DNA of 20,903 nucleotides from JBNJGT01 sp051819765 (GTDB taxonomy: Archaea; Nanobdellota; Nanobdellia; Woesearchaeales; JACJVW01), in assembly GCA_051819765.1 (NCBI GenBank), contig JBNJGT010000029.1, positions 1 through 20,903 on the forward strand, written 5' to 3'. The translations under genes and the position numbers were made by a program. Shown in pieces: positions 1 to 7,058 of this stretch. Positions within the stretch are counted from its first letter, which is position 1. Every line of letters starts with the position of its first letter. Below the pieces are notes generated by a model that saw only the letters and a program-made list of their open reading frames with translations, was not told the DNA's origin and ran no database searches.

Positions 1-200
1 ACTCGTTTCACGTTTACTGTTCTGAGATGAGATCTTTCTGGGGCTGATCTTTAGATTACTGTTGAAACGTTTCTTGCGATTACGGTTCAGAGCCCCCCAG
101 TTTTGCATGGCTGAAAATATTCTATCGTTGGTGGCCAAGTATTGTCCTAATATCTAGAAATAATGGTGCGTGTATTTGTGGAAGGGAAATTTTCATGAAA
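1..200. other. Left-edge stretch without a recognised gene
   Basis: I see no supported gene here. On the minus strand a basic reading frame runs from an ATG at 108 to the window edge without a stop (36 codons, rich in Arg, Lys, Asn and Ser). It lacks a TATA box at the spacing used by the other genes, so I do not call it. A perfect 10-base palindrome, GAAACGTTTC, lies at 64-73, and a related half element occurs at 5-15. Nothing ties either one to a regulator. Confidence 0.3.
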
Positions 201-527
201 TTATCTATACCATTTGTTTGGCATGTATCCTTTATTGAATATTCCGTCACCGTCCATGTCCAGGCGGCATTCAAGAACTTTTCCGTTTGTGTTCAAGGTG
301 CGGATCGCGTAGTCCTGCCCGGTTGCCGCAAGGCTGGAGACAACGGTACGAGTGTTTCCATGCTGGTAGGAGGTGTCGATGGATTCCGGGCCGTAGATGT
401 CAGGAAATCGGTCAACCAGTTTGTTCCCAAGATGGCCTTCTTGGGCCTGCATTGGTGCGGTATCCTGGCTTGCCAAAGCAAACACTGATAGTGCCATTGT
501 CGCGTAGAGCGCCCTTTTCATATTCAT
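201..527 (-). CDS. Small secreted protein with DxDxDG motif, unknown function
   Basis: This encodes a 108-residue protein that I do not recognise. The N-terminus has a signal-peptide pattern: Met-Asn-Met-Lys-Arg followed by a hydrophobic stretch to about residue 19 and a polar region. The mature part is short and ends with a Leu-Asp-Met-Asp-Gly-Asp-Gly loop at about residues 89-95, of the type that binds calcium in EF-hand or dockerin loops, followed by an aromatic and basic tail. The ATG at 527 is chosen because a TATA-like element (552-559) lies about 28 bases upstream, consistent with a leaderless mRNA. It is likely exported to or anchored at the cell surface. Calcium binding is inferred from one loop only. 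Confidence 0.6.
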   Translation of the reverse strand: MNMKRALYATMALSVFALASQDTAPMQAQEGHLGNKLVDRFPDIYGPESIDTSYQHGNTRTVVSSLAATGQDYAIRTLNTNGKVLECRLDMDGDGIFNKGYMPNKWYR

Positions 528-551
528 GATTGAGGGTGGAGTCTTGTACCT

Positions 552-559
552 TATTTAAA
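552..559 (-). promoter_or_regulatory. TATA box of the secreted-protein gene
   Basis: TTTAAATA on the minus strand, centred about 28 bases before the ATG at 527. The A/T-rich stretch is longer than the box, so its exact register is uncertain. Confidence 0.5.
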
Positions 560-605
560 TATTTTGTTTTTTACTACTTATAAGTGATTTATCTCCATGA
601 GAAGA

Positions 606-613
606 TTTATTTA
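606..613 (+). promoter_or_regulatory. TATA box of the TIM-barrel gene
   Basis: TTTATTTA centred 26-27 bases upstream of the ATG at 636. It supports that ATG as both transcription and translation start. Confidence 0.55.
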
Positions 614-635
614 GTGGCTTTGTTTAGCATTCTTC

Positions 636-1310
636 ATGTGGTTTTCGGTGGGCAATATCTTCAAGTGGGGTGACTCCCCTAATCTTGCGAGCAGGTTGGA
701 ATATGTGAGGGGTTTGCCGATCGATGGTGTCGAACTCACATTCGCAAGACCGGCGGAGGTATTTGCGTTTGCACCGACACCTGAGGAGGTAGCGTGGCTT
801 ATAAAGGTGGGTGTCGGGATCCATGCACCGATGGTCAGTAGATTTGGGGGAGACACTGAAGGGATTGCAGCAAAGCTTCGGGAATGGTCGCACCGTCTTG
901 ATGCCCGGTACGTGGTATTTCATCCGCCGGATCTGCTCTCTGATGCCAAAGGTATGCCTGTAGCGGTGGAGAACATGTCACCTCGATGGAAGATTGACAT
1001 CGATTCGTTTGATAGGATAGTTGGTGATCATCTGATTGTGATTGACGTGAGCCATGCAGTACAATGGGGCAAGGATGAGATCAGAAAGTATGTGGAGCGG
1101 TATCATAAGCGAATAACAGCGGTCCATTTCAACTATCTGCACAAGGGTAAGGATTTTCGCGAGTTGGCATGGTTCGGGGACGCGATCCGTCCATTGAAAT
1201 GGGTGCACGTACCGTTTGTCATTGAGCGGCCTCTTGAACCGGGAGCTGATCTTCAGGCCGAAATCGCTCAGTGCGAAGGGCTACTCAAAGAGGTCTTCCA
1301 GGGGGATTGA
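636..1310 (+). CDS. TIM-barrel protein of the endonuclease IV / sugar isomerase superfamily
   Basis: This 224-residue protein has the fold signature of the AP endonuclease 2 / xylose isomerase-like family. Its strand-end motifs follow the order of metal ligands in endonuclease IV: an IHAP segment (about residue 62), VFHPP (about 95), AVENMS (about 109), IDVSHA (about 138), AVHFNY (about 162) and VIERP (near 196). It is shorter than typical Nfo (about 280 residues) and lacks a clear Asp-x-His pair in the region following AVHF, so the substrate may be a sugar phosphate or DNA. The same fold occurs again at 10896-11645, where the Nfo signature is much better. The TATA box at 606-613 supports the start. 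The 3' end overlaps the convergent gene by 30 bases. The family is sound; the reaction is unknown. Confidence 0.8.
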   Translation: MWFSVGNIFKWGDSPNLASRLEYVRGLPIDGVELTFARPAEVFAFAPTPEEVAWLIKVGVGIHAPMVSRFGGDTEGIAAKLREWSHRLDARYVVFHPPDLLSDAKGMPVAVENMSPRWKIDIDSFDRIVGDHLIVIDVSHAVQWGKDEIRKYVERYHKRITAVHFNYLHKGKDFRELAWFGDAIRPLKWVHVPFVIERPLEPGADLQAEIAQCEGLLKEVFQGD

Positions 1311-1796
1311 TGATCCCACATTCTTTTTGAGGTTGAGCTCAACCAGAGGTACCTGATTTTGGCTGTTTGCCGCATGGCGTATGTAACCTACTTTTATGAG
1401 ACCACGCAATTGTTTGGGAAGGATATTGAGGTATTCAGCGGCATGGGATATGCTCAGTGTGTCAGTTCGCATCAGGGGTTGCAATACGTCAGCAATGCCT
1501 TTCTCGAATGAGACGGTCAGCATGTCGTCATTTATGTGCAGTTTCCGGCTGTAGGGCATCTCTTCATGAGTCATGATAGGTTTTGTGTCCCGAGCCAGGT
1601 AATGGATGCGGGCGCGGTTGGTTGCGATCCTATTAAGGGCCATGGTTTCTGGATTCAATGATTGATAGCTGTTTGCCTGTTGGGCTATCACATCAAATTC
1701 GGGTGGCTCCAACAGAAAGGCAGGGCGTGTTCCCCAGGTAGGGTTGTCGGATGTCTTGGGTCGATATTTCTCCGGTTCGTAGGTGTGACCTATCAT
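1281..1796 (-). CDS. Unknown protein with possible C-terminal winged-helix segment
   Basis: This 171-residue protein is not recognised as a named family. The N-terminal two thirds are polar, with a proline-rich start and a stretch at about 100-112 (SFEKGIADVLQPL) that looks like an amphipathic helix. Residues about 118-145 read like a helix-turn-helix or MerR/excisionase-type recognition segment (LSISHAAEYLNILPKQLRGL), followed by a short basic turn and a tail ending Ile-Pro-Leu-Glu-Asp-Leu-Phe-Glu. A DNA-binding or adaptor role is possible but only inferred. The ATG at 1796 is supported by a TATA box 26-27 bases upstream (1819-1826). The last 30 bases overlap the end of the convergent TIM-barrel gene. 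Confidence 0.65.
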   Translation of the reverse strand: MIGHTYEPEKYRPKTSDNPTWGTRPAFLLEPPEFDVIAQQANSYQSLNPETMALNRIATNRARIHYLARDTKPIMTHEEMPYSRKLHINDDMLTVSFEKGIADVLQPLMRTDTLSISHAAEYLNILPKQLRGLIKVGYIRHAANSQNQVPLVELNLKKNVGSSIPLEDLFE

Positions 1797-1818
1797 ACGG
1801 GGCGACGAGTACGGGTCT

Positions 1819-1826
1819 ATTTATAA
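1819..1826 (-). promoter_or_regulatory. TATA box of the 1281-1796 gene
   Basis: TTATAAAT on the minus strand, centred 26-27 bases from the ATG at 1796, which predicts a leaderless transcript. Confidence 0.6.
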
Positions 1827-2131
1827 GTCTTTACTTTTTTATTACGGTGCAGTAGTATTTTTCGGGTCAGGTGTTTAGCAGCATCACTCGCAGGATCTAG
1901 CTCTACTCTTATGTGAGTTTGGCTGATGGTTCGTACGCTATATGGACAGGTTCCCAGATTCGGACAAGTTTTGATATGAATAACAAGTTTCTATTACAAA
2001 CCCTCTCTATCTAATGCCAAGCAGGCATAGAATTGGTTCGTAGGAGTTAGGTGCCGACGTGTAATAGGCTGTTTTATTGTTCTTAATTATTGTGTATGTC
2101 TGGTTTATAGAAAATGTAAGTATTATAGAAA
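1827..2131. other. Intergenic stretch, no gene seen
   Basis: About 300 bases without a convincing coding frame or tRNA. The only structure I found is a short inverted repeat at 2014-2028 (ATGCC, loop of five, GGCAT), which can extend by CT/AG with a bulge. It could be a small hairpin at the 3' end of a transcript, but no T-run follows on either strand. Confidence 0.3.
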
Positions 2132-2326
2132 CTACTGGTAGTGGGTGGTGTGCTGGTAATTCAGTGGTCCGTACTGCCTTTGGGTTTCAATCTCTTTTCT
2201 GATGGGAGTCTCCTCTATCGGGATGGGTTCAGGAATCTTGCCAGTGGTTTCCAGGTGGTAGCGTTTGATCGCATCCTCCAGGCTTTCGCCAGGCCGTATG
2301 TCCATGTTGTCACGGGTGAGACTCAT
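2132..2326 (-). CDS. Small unknown protein downstream of leuA
   Basis: This encodes a 64-residue, highly charged protein that I do not recognise. It contains a predicted amphipathic helix (GESLEDAIKRYHLET, about residues 13-27), then a proline/glutamate segment, a basic/acidic helix and a His/Tyr-rich end (HTTHYQ). A longer frame begins with TTG at 2380, but the TATA box at 2349-2356 lies inside that extension and is centred 26-27 bases upstream of the ATG at 2326, so I chose 2326. It follows leuA on the same strand after a 59-base spacer but has its own promoter, so it need not share leuA regulation. The helix loosely resembles the start of bacterial S21, which I do not believe is homologous. 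Confidence 0.55.
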   Translation of the reverse strand: MSLTRDNMDIRPGESLEDAIKRYHLETTGKIPEPIPIEETPIRKEIETQRQYGPLNYQHTTHYQ

Positions 2327-2348
2327 AACAGGTGTTGGGTGCCACTGG

Positions 2349-2356
2349 TTTATAAA
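2349..2356 (-). promoter_or_regulatory. TATA box of the 64-residue protein gene
   Basis: TTTATAAA, centred 26-27 bases upstream of the ATG at 2326. It decides that start over the upstream TTG. Confidence 0.6.
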
Positions 2357-2385
2357 GGTTTCGTTACTGTAAGGGGACAAGCCCT

Positions 2386-3957
2386 CTACAGCACTCGTTT
2401 GTAATGCTTCACTGGTTGTTGCTTGCTAAAGTATTCCTCGATGTAATTGAGGCGGTTGCACCCTTCAATGTATGCTTTGATGCCGCTTGCGTCTATGTCG
2501 GTGCTGTCACCATGGCCAAACACTTCCCAACCGTTCTTGGAGACGATTGCCCTGGAGCCGCCAGGGGCGTCTGAGCCGCCTCCTTCTGCGATTACCGCAA
2601 AGTCGTTGATGGTATAGTCCTTGTGGATTATCTGCTTGATCGCTTTCACTGCTGCGTCTACTGGTCCGTTGCCTTCCGCATACTCAGTCTTGATCTCGTT
2701 GTCAACCTGAAGCTTTACGACAGTTCCGATGCAATCAGGCTGGCGTATGGTCTGATGGAATACAAGCTTGTACTTGTCGGTGATCTCATCTGTGTGAAGA
2801 GCGCGGATGAAATCAGCATCATCGATGTAGCGTACTTCATCGGCTATGGTCTTGAGGCGTTCAGTGGTTTGCGCAAGCTCACCGTCGGATAGGGTGATAC
2901 CCATCTTCTTGTAGTGTTCCCGTGTGCCTGCCCGTCCTGACTGGGCGTTATGGCCAATCTTGCCCTCGACTCCCCATTCCTCTGGCTTCATTATCTCATA
3001 GGTCTGGGTGTTCCGGAGCATCCCTGATTGATGGATGCCTGAACTGTGGGCAAAAGCGTTTGCGCCTACGATCGGTTTTGTGGCCTGGACCGGAAGCTTT
3101 GTTGTCCGCTCCACATTGCGGCTTGTTGTCTTAGTATGGACAGTGTTTATGTCAGTGTAGAGGGGGATGCCGTTGTGATCCCGGATATCGCAGGTCGCGA
3201 GATTGGCTACCACTTCCTCTAGGGCTGCGTTGCCTGCGCGTTCTCCGATGTTATTCATGGCAACTTCTGCCTGGCGGGCGCCGGCCCTCAGTCCTGCAAT
3301 GGTGTTTGCGGTGGCATTGCCAAGGTCGTTATGGGTATGCACCGAGAAGATTGCTGGTGGGCAGTTGTCGATGATGTTTCGGATCATGGTAAAATATTGG
3401 TCCGGCTGAAGGTATCCGACGGTGTCAGGCAGGTTGATGGTTGTCGCTCCGGCCTGGATTGCGGCGTTTGCGATAAGAATCGCGTATGTCGGGTCCGTTC
3501 GTCCGAAATCTTCCAGGCTGAATTCCACGTCATCTGTGTATTGTTTTGCTTTCTCGACAGCGCTGACGGTCTTCTCAAGCACCGCTTCACGGGTAGATCG
3601 TAGTTTGTGTTCTATGTGTATGTCGCTTGTCGCAATGAAGGTGTGGATCCGTTTGTGCCCTGCTGGTTCAAGGGCACGGGCTGCATCTTCAATGTCTTTG
3701 TGGTCTGTCTTTGCCAGGGAACAGATGGTTGCGTTGGTTCCAAGTTCCTTTGCTATAAGCTTTACGGTCCGATAGTTTCCGGGGGAGGATGTCGCAAACC
3801 CTGCTTCAATCACGTCTACCCCTAGTTCCACCAAATCCTTTGCGATCTCCAGGCGCTCGTATGGGAAGACATTGAGTTGGCATGCCTGCAATCCATCGCG
3901 AAGGGTGGTGTCGAATATCTGCACTTTTTCCGGTTTATAGCATAGGCTCTCTTGCAT
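2386..3957 (-). CDS. leuA: 2-isopropylmalate synthase (LeuA)
   Basis: Condenses acetyl-CoA with 2-oxoisovalerate to 2-isopropylmalate, the committed step of leucine synthesis. The 523-residue protein has the DRE-TIM metallolyase start DTTLRDGLQ at residues 16-24, with Arg20 and Asp21 for substrate and metal. Further on are the HTHND metal-binding histidines (about residue 207), the GERAGNA loop, the HSSGIHQ segment, and a C-terminal LeuA allosteric dimer domain from about residue 385, with GNGPVDAA and GGSDAPGG-type motifs. Having both catalytic and feedback domains favours LeuA over homocitrate or HMG-type relatives, although a citramalate synthase cannot be excluded by eye. The motif reads RDGLQ rather than the commoner RDGEQ. 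The start ATG at 3957 follows a strong GGAGGT site at 3963-3968, unlike the leaderless genes nearby. A leucine-rich leader peptide lies upstream. No leuB, leuC or leuD occurs in the window. Confidence 0.92.
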   Translation of the reverse strand: MQESLCYKPEKVQIFDTTLRDGLQACQLNVFPYERLEIAKDLVELGVDVIEAGFATSSPGNYRTVKLIAKELGTNATICSLAKTDHKDIEDAARALEPAGHKRIHTFIATSDIHIEHKLRSTREAVLEKTVSAVEKAKQYTDDVEFSLEDFGRTDPTYAILIANAAIQAGATTINLPDTVGYLQPDQYFTMIRNIIDNCPPAIFSVHTHNDLGNATANTIAGLRAGARQAEVAMNNIGERAGNAALEEVVANLATCDIRDHNGIPLYTDINTVHTKTTSRNVERTTKLPVQATKPIVGANAFAHSSGIHQSGMLRNTQTYEIMKPEEWGVEGKIGHNAQSGRAGTREHYKKMGITLSDGELAQTTERLKTIADEVRYIDDADFIRALHTDEITDKYKLVFHQTIRQPDCIGTVVKLQVDNEIKTEYAEGNGPVDAAVKAIKQIIHKDYTINDFAVIAEGGGSDAPGGSRAIVSKNGWEVFGHGDSTDIDASGIKAYIEGCNRLNYIEEYFSKQQPVKHYKRVL

Positions 3958-3962
3958 TTTTA

Positions 3963-3968
3963 ACCTCC
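3963..3968 (-). promoter_or_regulatory. Strong ribosome binding site of leuA
   Basis: GGAGGT ending five bases before the leuA ATG. Its first four bases (GGAG, 3968-3965) can be sequestered by the end of the leader-peptide frame. Confidence 0.75.
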
Positions 3969-4000
3969 AAGAATATGAGTGGCCCTTTCGGGGCTTAGAG
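3965..4000 (-). promoter_or_regulatory. Candidate Shine-Dalgarno-sequestering hairpin (leuA attenuator)
   Basis: In the minus-strand RNA, CUCUAAG (4000-3994: last Leu codon, stop codon and one more base) can pair over seven positions, one of them G-U, with CUUGGAG (3971-3965), which contains most of the leuA ribosome site. Nested inside is a GC hairpin with a GAAA-type loop (3994-3982; the outermost G would be shared). No U-run follows, so translational rather than transcriptional attenuation fits better. Ribosomes stalled at the Leu codons would cover one arm and free the leuA site. The structure was found by hand and its stability is not computed. Confidence 0.55.
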
Positions 4001-4045
4001 CAGCAGCAGGGTAAGAAGTACGAGTGCTTTTGCTTCTGCTACCAT
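3995..4045 (-). CDS. Leucine-rich leader peptide upstream of leuA
   Basis: A 16-codon frame reads MVAEAKALVLLTLLLL then TAA. Seven of 16 residues are leucine, including four consecutive Leu codons (CTG CTG CTG CTC) immediately before the stop and a CTC-GTA-CTT-CTT group before them. The TATA box at 4068-4075 is centred 26-27 bases before its ATG, the spacing seen at the leaderless genes of this window, so translation would begin at the 5' end of the mRNA. An in-frame ATG at 4066 is too close to the TATA box to be transcribed. The frame ends 37 bases before the leuA ATG. This has the architecture of bacterial leu leader peptides that sense charged tRNA(Leu). The regulatory role is inferred. 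Confidence 0.7.
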   Translation of the reverse strand: MVAEAKALVLLTLLLL

Positions 4046-4067
4046 GGGGGATGGTAGGTGTCTCATC

Positions 4068-4075
4068 TATAAAAA
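4068..4075 (-). promoter_or_regulatory. TATA box of the leader peptide-leuA transcript
   Basis: TTTTTATA on the minus strand, preceded by CC as a possible part of the BRE. It places the transcription start at about the ATG of the leader peptide (4045), about 88 bases upstream of leuA. Confidence 0.65.
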
Positions 4076-4446
4076 GGTTTTGAATTCTTCACTATCAAAT
4101 AAGGAGTGAAGGATTGCGTATTTGCAAAATCCCATTTATGGTTGGCTCTGCGTCCCCGTAAGGGACACCCCCCCGCGACGAGCCTTATGTAATTACAGCT
4201 ATGATTTTGACCATATGATACCAATCCAAACTCACTGACAAAAGAGATAGTGCCGAATTGCTCTGTGATCCATCTGATTGTGCTCTCCCAATGATCATCC
4301 GTAGTTTCGTATCTGAATCTAGCTTCTTTGGATGGAGGGGTGGGTTCTCCAAGACATTGCGCTAATCAATTTCAGAGGAGCACTGTGAGGGCAGTCTACG
4401 GATATGTCAGTGTGCACTGGAAGGATTCTTTGGGAAACGTGAAACC
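4076..4446. other. Intergenic region with a nested inverted repeat
   Basis: No coding frame or tRNA is evident between the divergent leuA and SepCysS promoters. A nested structure sits at 4144-4184: an outer stem GGCTC (4144-4148) / GAGCC (4180-4184) and an inner stem GTCCC (4152-4156) / GGGAC (4162-4166) with a five-base loop, plus a run of seven C at 4168-4174. It could be a small structured RNA or a protein-binding element. No TATA box with good spacing was found for it. The rest of the region holds nothing I can name. Confidence 0.35.
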
Positions 4447-4454
4447 TTTATAAG
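4447..4454 (+). promoter_or_regulatory. TATA box of the SepCysS gene
   Basis: TTTATAAG centred 26-27 bases upstream of the ATG at 4477, which predicts a leaderless mRNA. Confidence 0.65.
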
Positions 4455-4476
4455 GGAGGGCTTCTTATCGCTTTTC

Positions 4477-5574
4477 ATGCAACGCAAGACTACTGGTATC
4501 ACAATCAATCCATTACAGACCGGGGGAATCCTTACTGATGCTGCACGTGAGACATTAGTAGAGTTCGGAGACGGCTATGCCATCTGTGATTTCTGCAAGG
4601 GGACGCTTGACAAGATCGACAACCCGCCCATACGGCAGTTTGTCCATGAGACATTGCCGCGATTCCTGGATGCAGACGCGGTGCGTGTCACCCATGGGGC
4701 CCGGGAGGGCAAGTTCAGTGTCATGCATACCTTCGCAAAGCCAGGGGATGTTATCCTGGTTGACGGGAATGCCCATTACAGCACGGTCGTTGCGGCTGAG
4801 CGAGCAGGTCTTACTGTCATAAAGGTCCCCCACTCGGGTGAACCAGAGCGCATCGTGGATGTTGAGGATTATATCCCGCTCATAAAAGAGCACAAGCCAC
4901 GGCTGATCCTTCTGACCTATCCGGACGGGAATGTGGGGAATCTTCCTGATGCGAAACGCCTGGGTGAGATTGCTCAGGAGCATGATGTCTTGTATATGGT
5001 GAATGGTGCCTATGCAATCGGTCGTATGCCCATATCATTTGCAAAAATCGGCTGTGATTTTCTGATCGGGAGCGGGCATAAGAGCATGGCTGCAAGCGGG
5101 CCTGTGGGAGTGCTTGCGACTAAGGCTGAGCATGCGGACAGGTTGTTTGCAGAATCCAGCCACAGGGGCAAGGAACTTGAATGCCTTGGCTGCGGGGTGC
5201 GAGGTGTGCCATTGCTCACGCTCATGGCATCATTTCCTGAAGTTGTGGCACGGGTTGCCCGATGGGATGAGGAGGTGGAAAAGGCACAGTGGTTCTCCTC
5301 TGCATTTGAGAATCTGCATCCTGGTATCCAGCAGAAGGGAGAGAAACCGCACCGGCATGATCTGATGATGTTTGACACACCGGTCTTCTATGAGATCTCC
5401 CAGAAGCATCCGAAGAAGCGGGGGTTCTTGTACCACGAACTCAAGCAGAATGGTATCTTCGGTGTCAAGCATGGGTTGACCCAGTCTCTCAAGGTCTCAA
5501 CCTATGGGGTCTCCAAAGAAAATCTTGAGCGGGTGCTCTCGGTATTCGAATCACTCATCAAGCTATATGCCTAG
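4477..5574 (+). CDS. Sep-tRNA:Cys-tRNA synthase (SepCysS)
   Basis: This PLP enzyme converts O-phosphoseryl-tRNA(Cys) to Cys-tRNA(Cys) using a sulfur donor, the second step of tRNA-dependent cysteine synthesis. The 365-residue protein shows the family signature throughout: INPLQTGG near the start, GDGYAICDFC with the paired cysteines Cys37 and Cys40, RVTHGARE, DGNAHY, LLTYPDGNVGNL, NGAYAIGRMP, and GSGHKSMAASGP, where Lys202 is the expected PLP lysine. Cys236 or Cys239 in the LECLGCG segment corresponds to the third conserved cysteine used in sulfur relay. The length is normal for the family. The gene stands beside SepRS (7090-8580), separated by a CysRS gene on the other strand, which it overlaps by 4 bases at the stop codons. 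No SepCysE-like scaffold protein was seen in the window. Confidence 0.93.
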   Translation: MQRKTTGITINPLQTGGILTDAARETLVEFGDGYAICDFCKGTLDKIDNPPIRQFVHETLPRFLDADAVRVTHGAREGKFSVMHTFAKPGDVILVDGNAHYSTVVAAERAGLTVIKVPHSGEPERIVDVEDYIPLIKEHKPRLILLTYPDGNVGNLPDAKRLGEIAQEHDVLYMVNGAYAIGRMPISFAKIGCDFLIGSGHKSMAASGPVGVLATKAEHADRLFAESSHRGKELECLGCGVRGVPLLTLMASFPEVVARVARWDEEVEKAQWFSSAFENLHPGIQQKGEKPHRHDLMMFDTPVFYEISQKHPKKRGFLYHELKQNGIFGVKHGLTQSLKVSTYGVSKENLERVLSVFESLIKLYA

Positions 5575-7016
5575 ACTTTCTTGGTGAGGGAGTAGCCATC
5601 CTTTGTGTCCTTGACCTCAAAGCCTTTTGCATGGATCTCATCACGAAGCTCGTCCGCGCGCTGGAAGTTCTTTTCCTGGCGGGCTGCTTGTCGCTTCTCT
5701 GCAAGGTCCATGACTTCCCGGGGTATCTCAGGCTGTGAACCGAGTATATGCAGGATCATGTTGAAATATTCAAGGGTCTTTCGCATCTCTTGGGCATCCT
5801 CTTTAGAGATGGACTCCTGCTTGTAGACATAGTTGTAGAATTCAAACACTTCAGCAAGGGCTTTTGACATGTTGAGGTCGTCATTGAGGGCGTCAAGGAA
5901 ATTGCCGCGGAAAGCGCGCATGTCCTCTGCGACATTGGGGTTTGTGGATTCTTCATCCCGGTTCTGGAGGTACTTGTGGAGCTCATTGAGCTTGAGGATA
6001 TTCTTCTCTGCGGCATGGAGAACATCAAAGGTGAGATTCATGTTCAGGCGGTAGTTGACACTCAACAGGGCGTAGCGGATTGCCAAGGGGCTGAAGCCTT
6101 TGTCGATGAGGTCTGTCACGCTGAAGAAGTTCCCCTCGGATTTTGACATCTTCTTTCCATTGATCATGAGGTGCTTGACATGCAGCCAGTAGTTGACGAA
6201 CCTCGTGCCGGTTGCTCCTTCGGATTGTGCGATCTCGCTTTCGTGATGAGGGAAGACATTGTCCTCACCGCCGGTGTGGATATCGATGGTCTCAAATCTC
6301 TTCGGGTCCAGTTCAGGGGTCTGGAACGCGTCGCTCAGGTACTTGAATGACATGGCGGTGCACTCGATGTGCCAGCCAGGATAGCCTTTGCCCCATGGTG
6401 AATCCCATTGGAGGAGGTGGCGATCATCCCTGATCCAGAGGGCAAAGTCACCAGGATTTCTCTTCTCAGGGTTGACCTCAACCCTGGCGCCGGCCTGGAG
6501 ACTCTCGATGTCGTTTCCGGACAGCTTGCCGTAATCCTCCTTTGTTGTTATGTCAAAGTAGACCGTGCCGTTGACCTCGTAGGCGTAGCCGTTTTCCATG
6601 AGTGCCTTGATGATCTCAATAATCTCTGGTACATGCTCGGTCGCTTTTGGGAAAGCAAGTGGTTCCTTGAGGCGCATCTTGTTGAACTCGTCGAAGAATT
6701 TGCCTGCATAGCGGCGTGATACCTCAAGGGGTGTGATGTTCTCTTCCCGGGCGGTCTTCATGATCTTGTCTTCCCGGGAATCCTCATCATCATCAACCAT
6801 GTGGCCGACGTCGGTAAGGTTGATGATCTGGTCCACTTCGTAGCCATTGAGTTCCAGGGTGCGGCGGAGGATGTCCGCGAATACATAGGCGCGGAAGTTT
6901 CCGATGTGCACGTCCTTGTAGACCGTGGGGCCGCAGTTGTACATGCGTACCTTCTTTGCGATGGGCTTGAATTCCTCGCGTTTGCGGGTCAGTGTGTTGT
7001 GGATTGAAAGTGCCAT
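5571..7016 (-). CDS. cysS: Cysteinyl-tRNA synthetase
   Basis: Class I synthetase that charges tRNA(Cys) with free cysteine. The 481-residue protein has the HIGN form of the HIGH motif at residues 37-40, the KMSKS loop at about 287-291, and zinc ligands Cys28 (NCGPTVY), a Cys in WHIEC (about 217) and the histidine/glutamate pair in the NVFPHHESE segment (about 250-258). The C-terminal helical anticodon-binding domain ends in the usual EKNFQRADELRDEI segment. It appears complete and functional. The start ATG at 7016 lies about 28 bases from the TATA box at 7041-7048. It sits between SepCysS and SepRS, so the direct and indirect routes to Cys-tRNA are encoded side by side. Confidence 0.97.
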   Translation of the reverse strand: MALSIHNTLTRKREEFKPIAKKVRMYNCGPTVYKDVHIGNFRAYVFADILRRTLELNGYEVDQIINLTDVGHMVDDDEDSREDKIMKTAREENITPLEVSRRYAGKFFDEFNKMRLKEPLAFPKATEHVPEIIEIIKALMENGYAYEVNGTVYFDITTKEDYGKLSGNDIESLQAGARVEVNPEKRNPGDFALWIRDDRHLLQWDSPWGKGYPGWHIECTAMSFKYLSDAFQTPELDPKRFETIDIHTGGEDNVFPHHESEIAQSEGATGTRFVNYWLHVKHLMINGKKMSKSEGNFFSVTDLIDKGFSPLAIRYALLSVNYRLNMNLTFDVLHAAEKNILKLNELHKYLQNRDEESTNPNVAEDMRAFRGNFLDALNDDLNMSKALAEVFEFYNYVYKQESISKEDAQEMRKTLEYFNMILHILGSQPEIPREVMDLAEKRQAARQEKNFQRADELRDEIHAKGFEVKDTKDGYSLTKKV

Positions 7017-7040
7017 TGGATGCCATAAACGCAGGGTTGT

Positions 7041-7048
7041 TTATAAAA
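7041..7048 (-). promoter_or_regulatory. TATA box of cysS
   Basis: TTTTATAA on the minus strand about 28 bases before the cysS ATG. It is only 10 bases from the divergent SepRS TATA box, so the two promoters may interfere with each other. Confidence 0.6.
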
Positions 7049-7058
7049 TTTGGGAAGA

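Noticed and set aside
1827..2131. Search for tRNA genes (T-loop-like GGTTCG at 1925 and 2035)
   Set aside because: No matching acceptor, D or anticodon stems could be built around either site.
2132..2380. Similarity of the small protein to bacterial ribosomal protein S21 (ESLEDAIKR-like helix)
   Set aside because: Archaea lack S21, and the rest of the protein has no S21-like basic tail. The match is one short amphipathic helix.
3981..3994. Rho-independent-type terminator for transcriptional attenuation ahead of leuA
   Set aside because: The GC hairpin is only four base pairs and no T-run follows on the minus strand, so translational attenuation is more likely.
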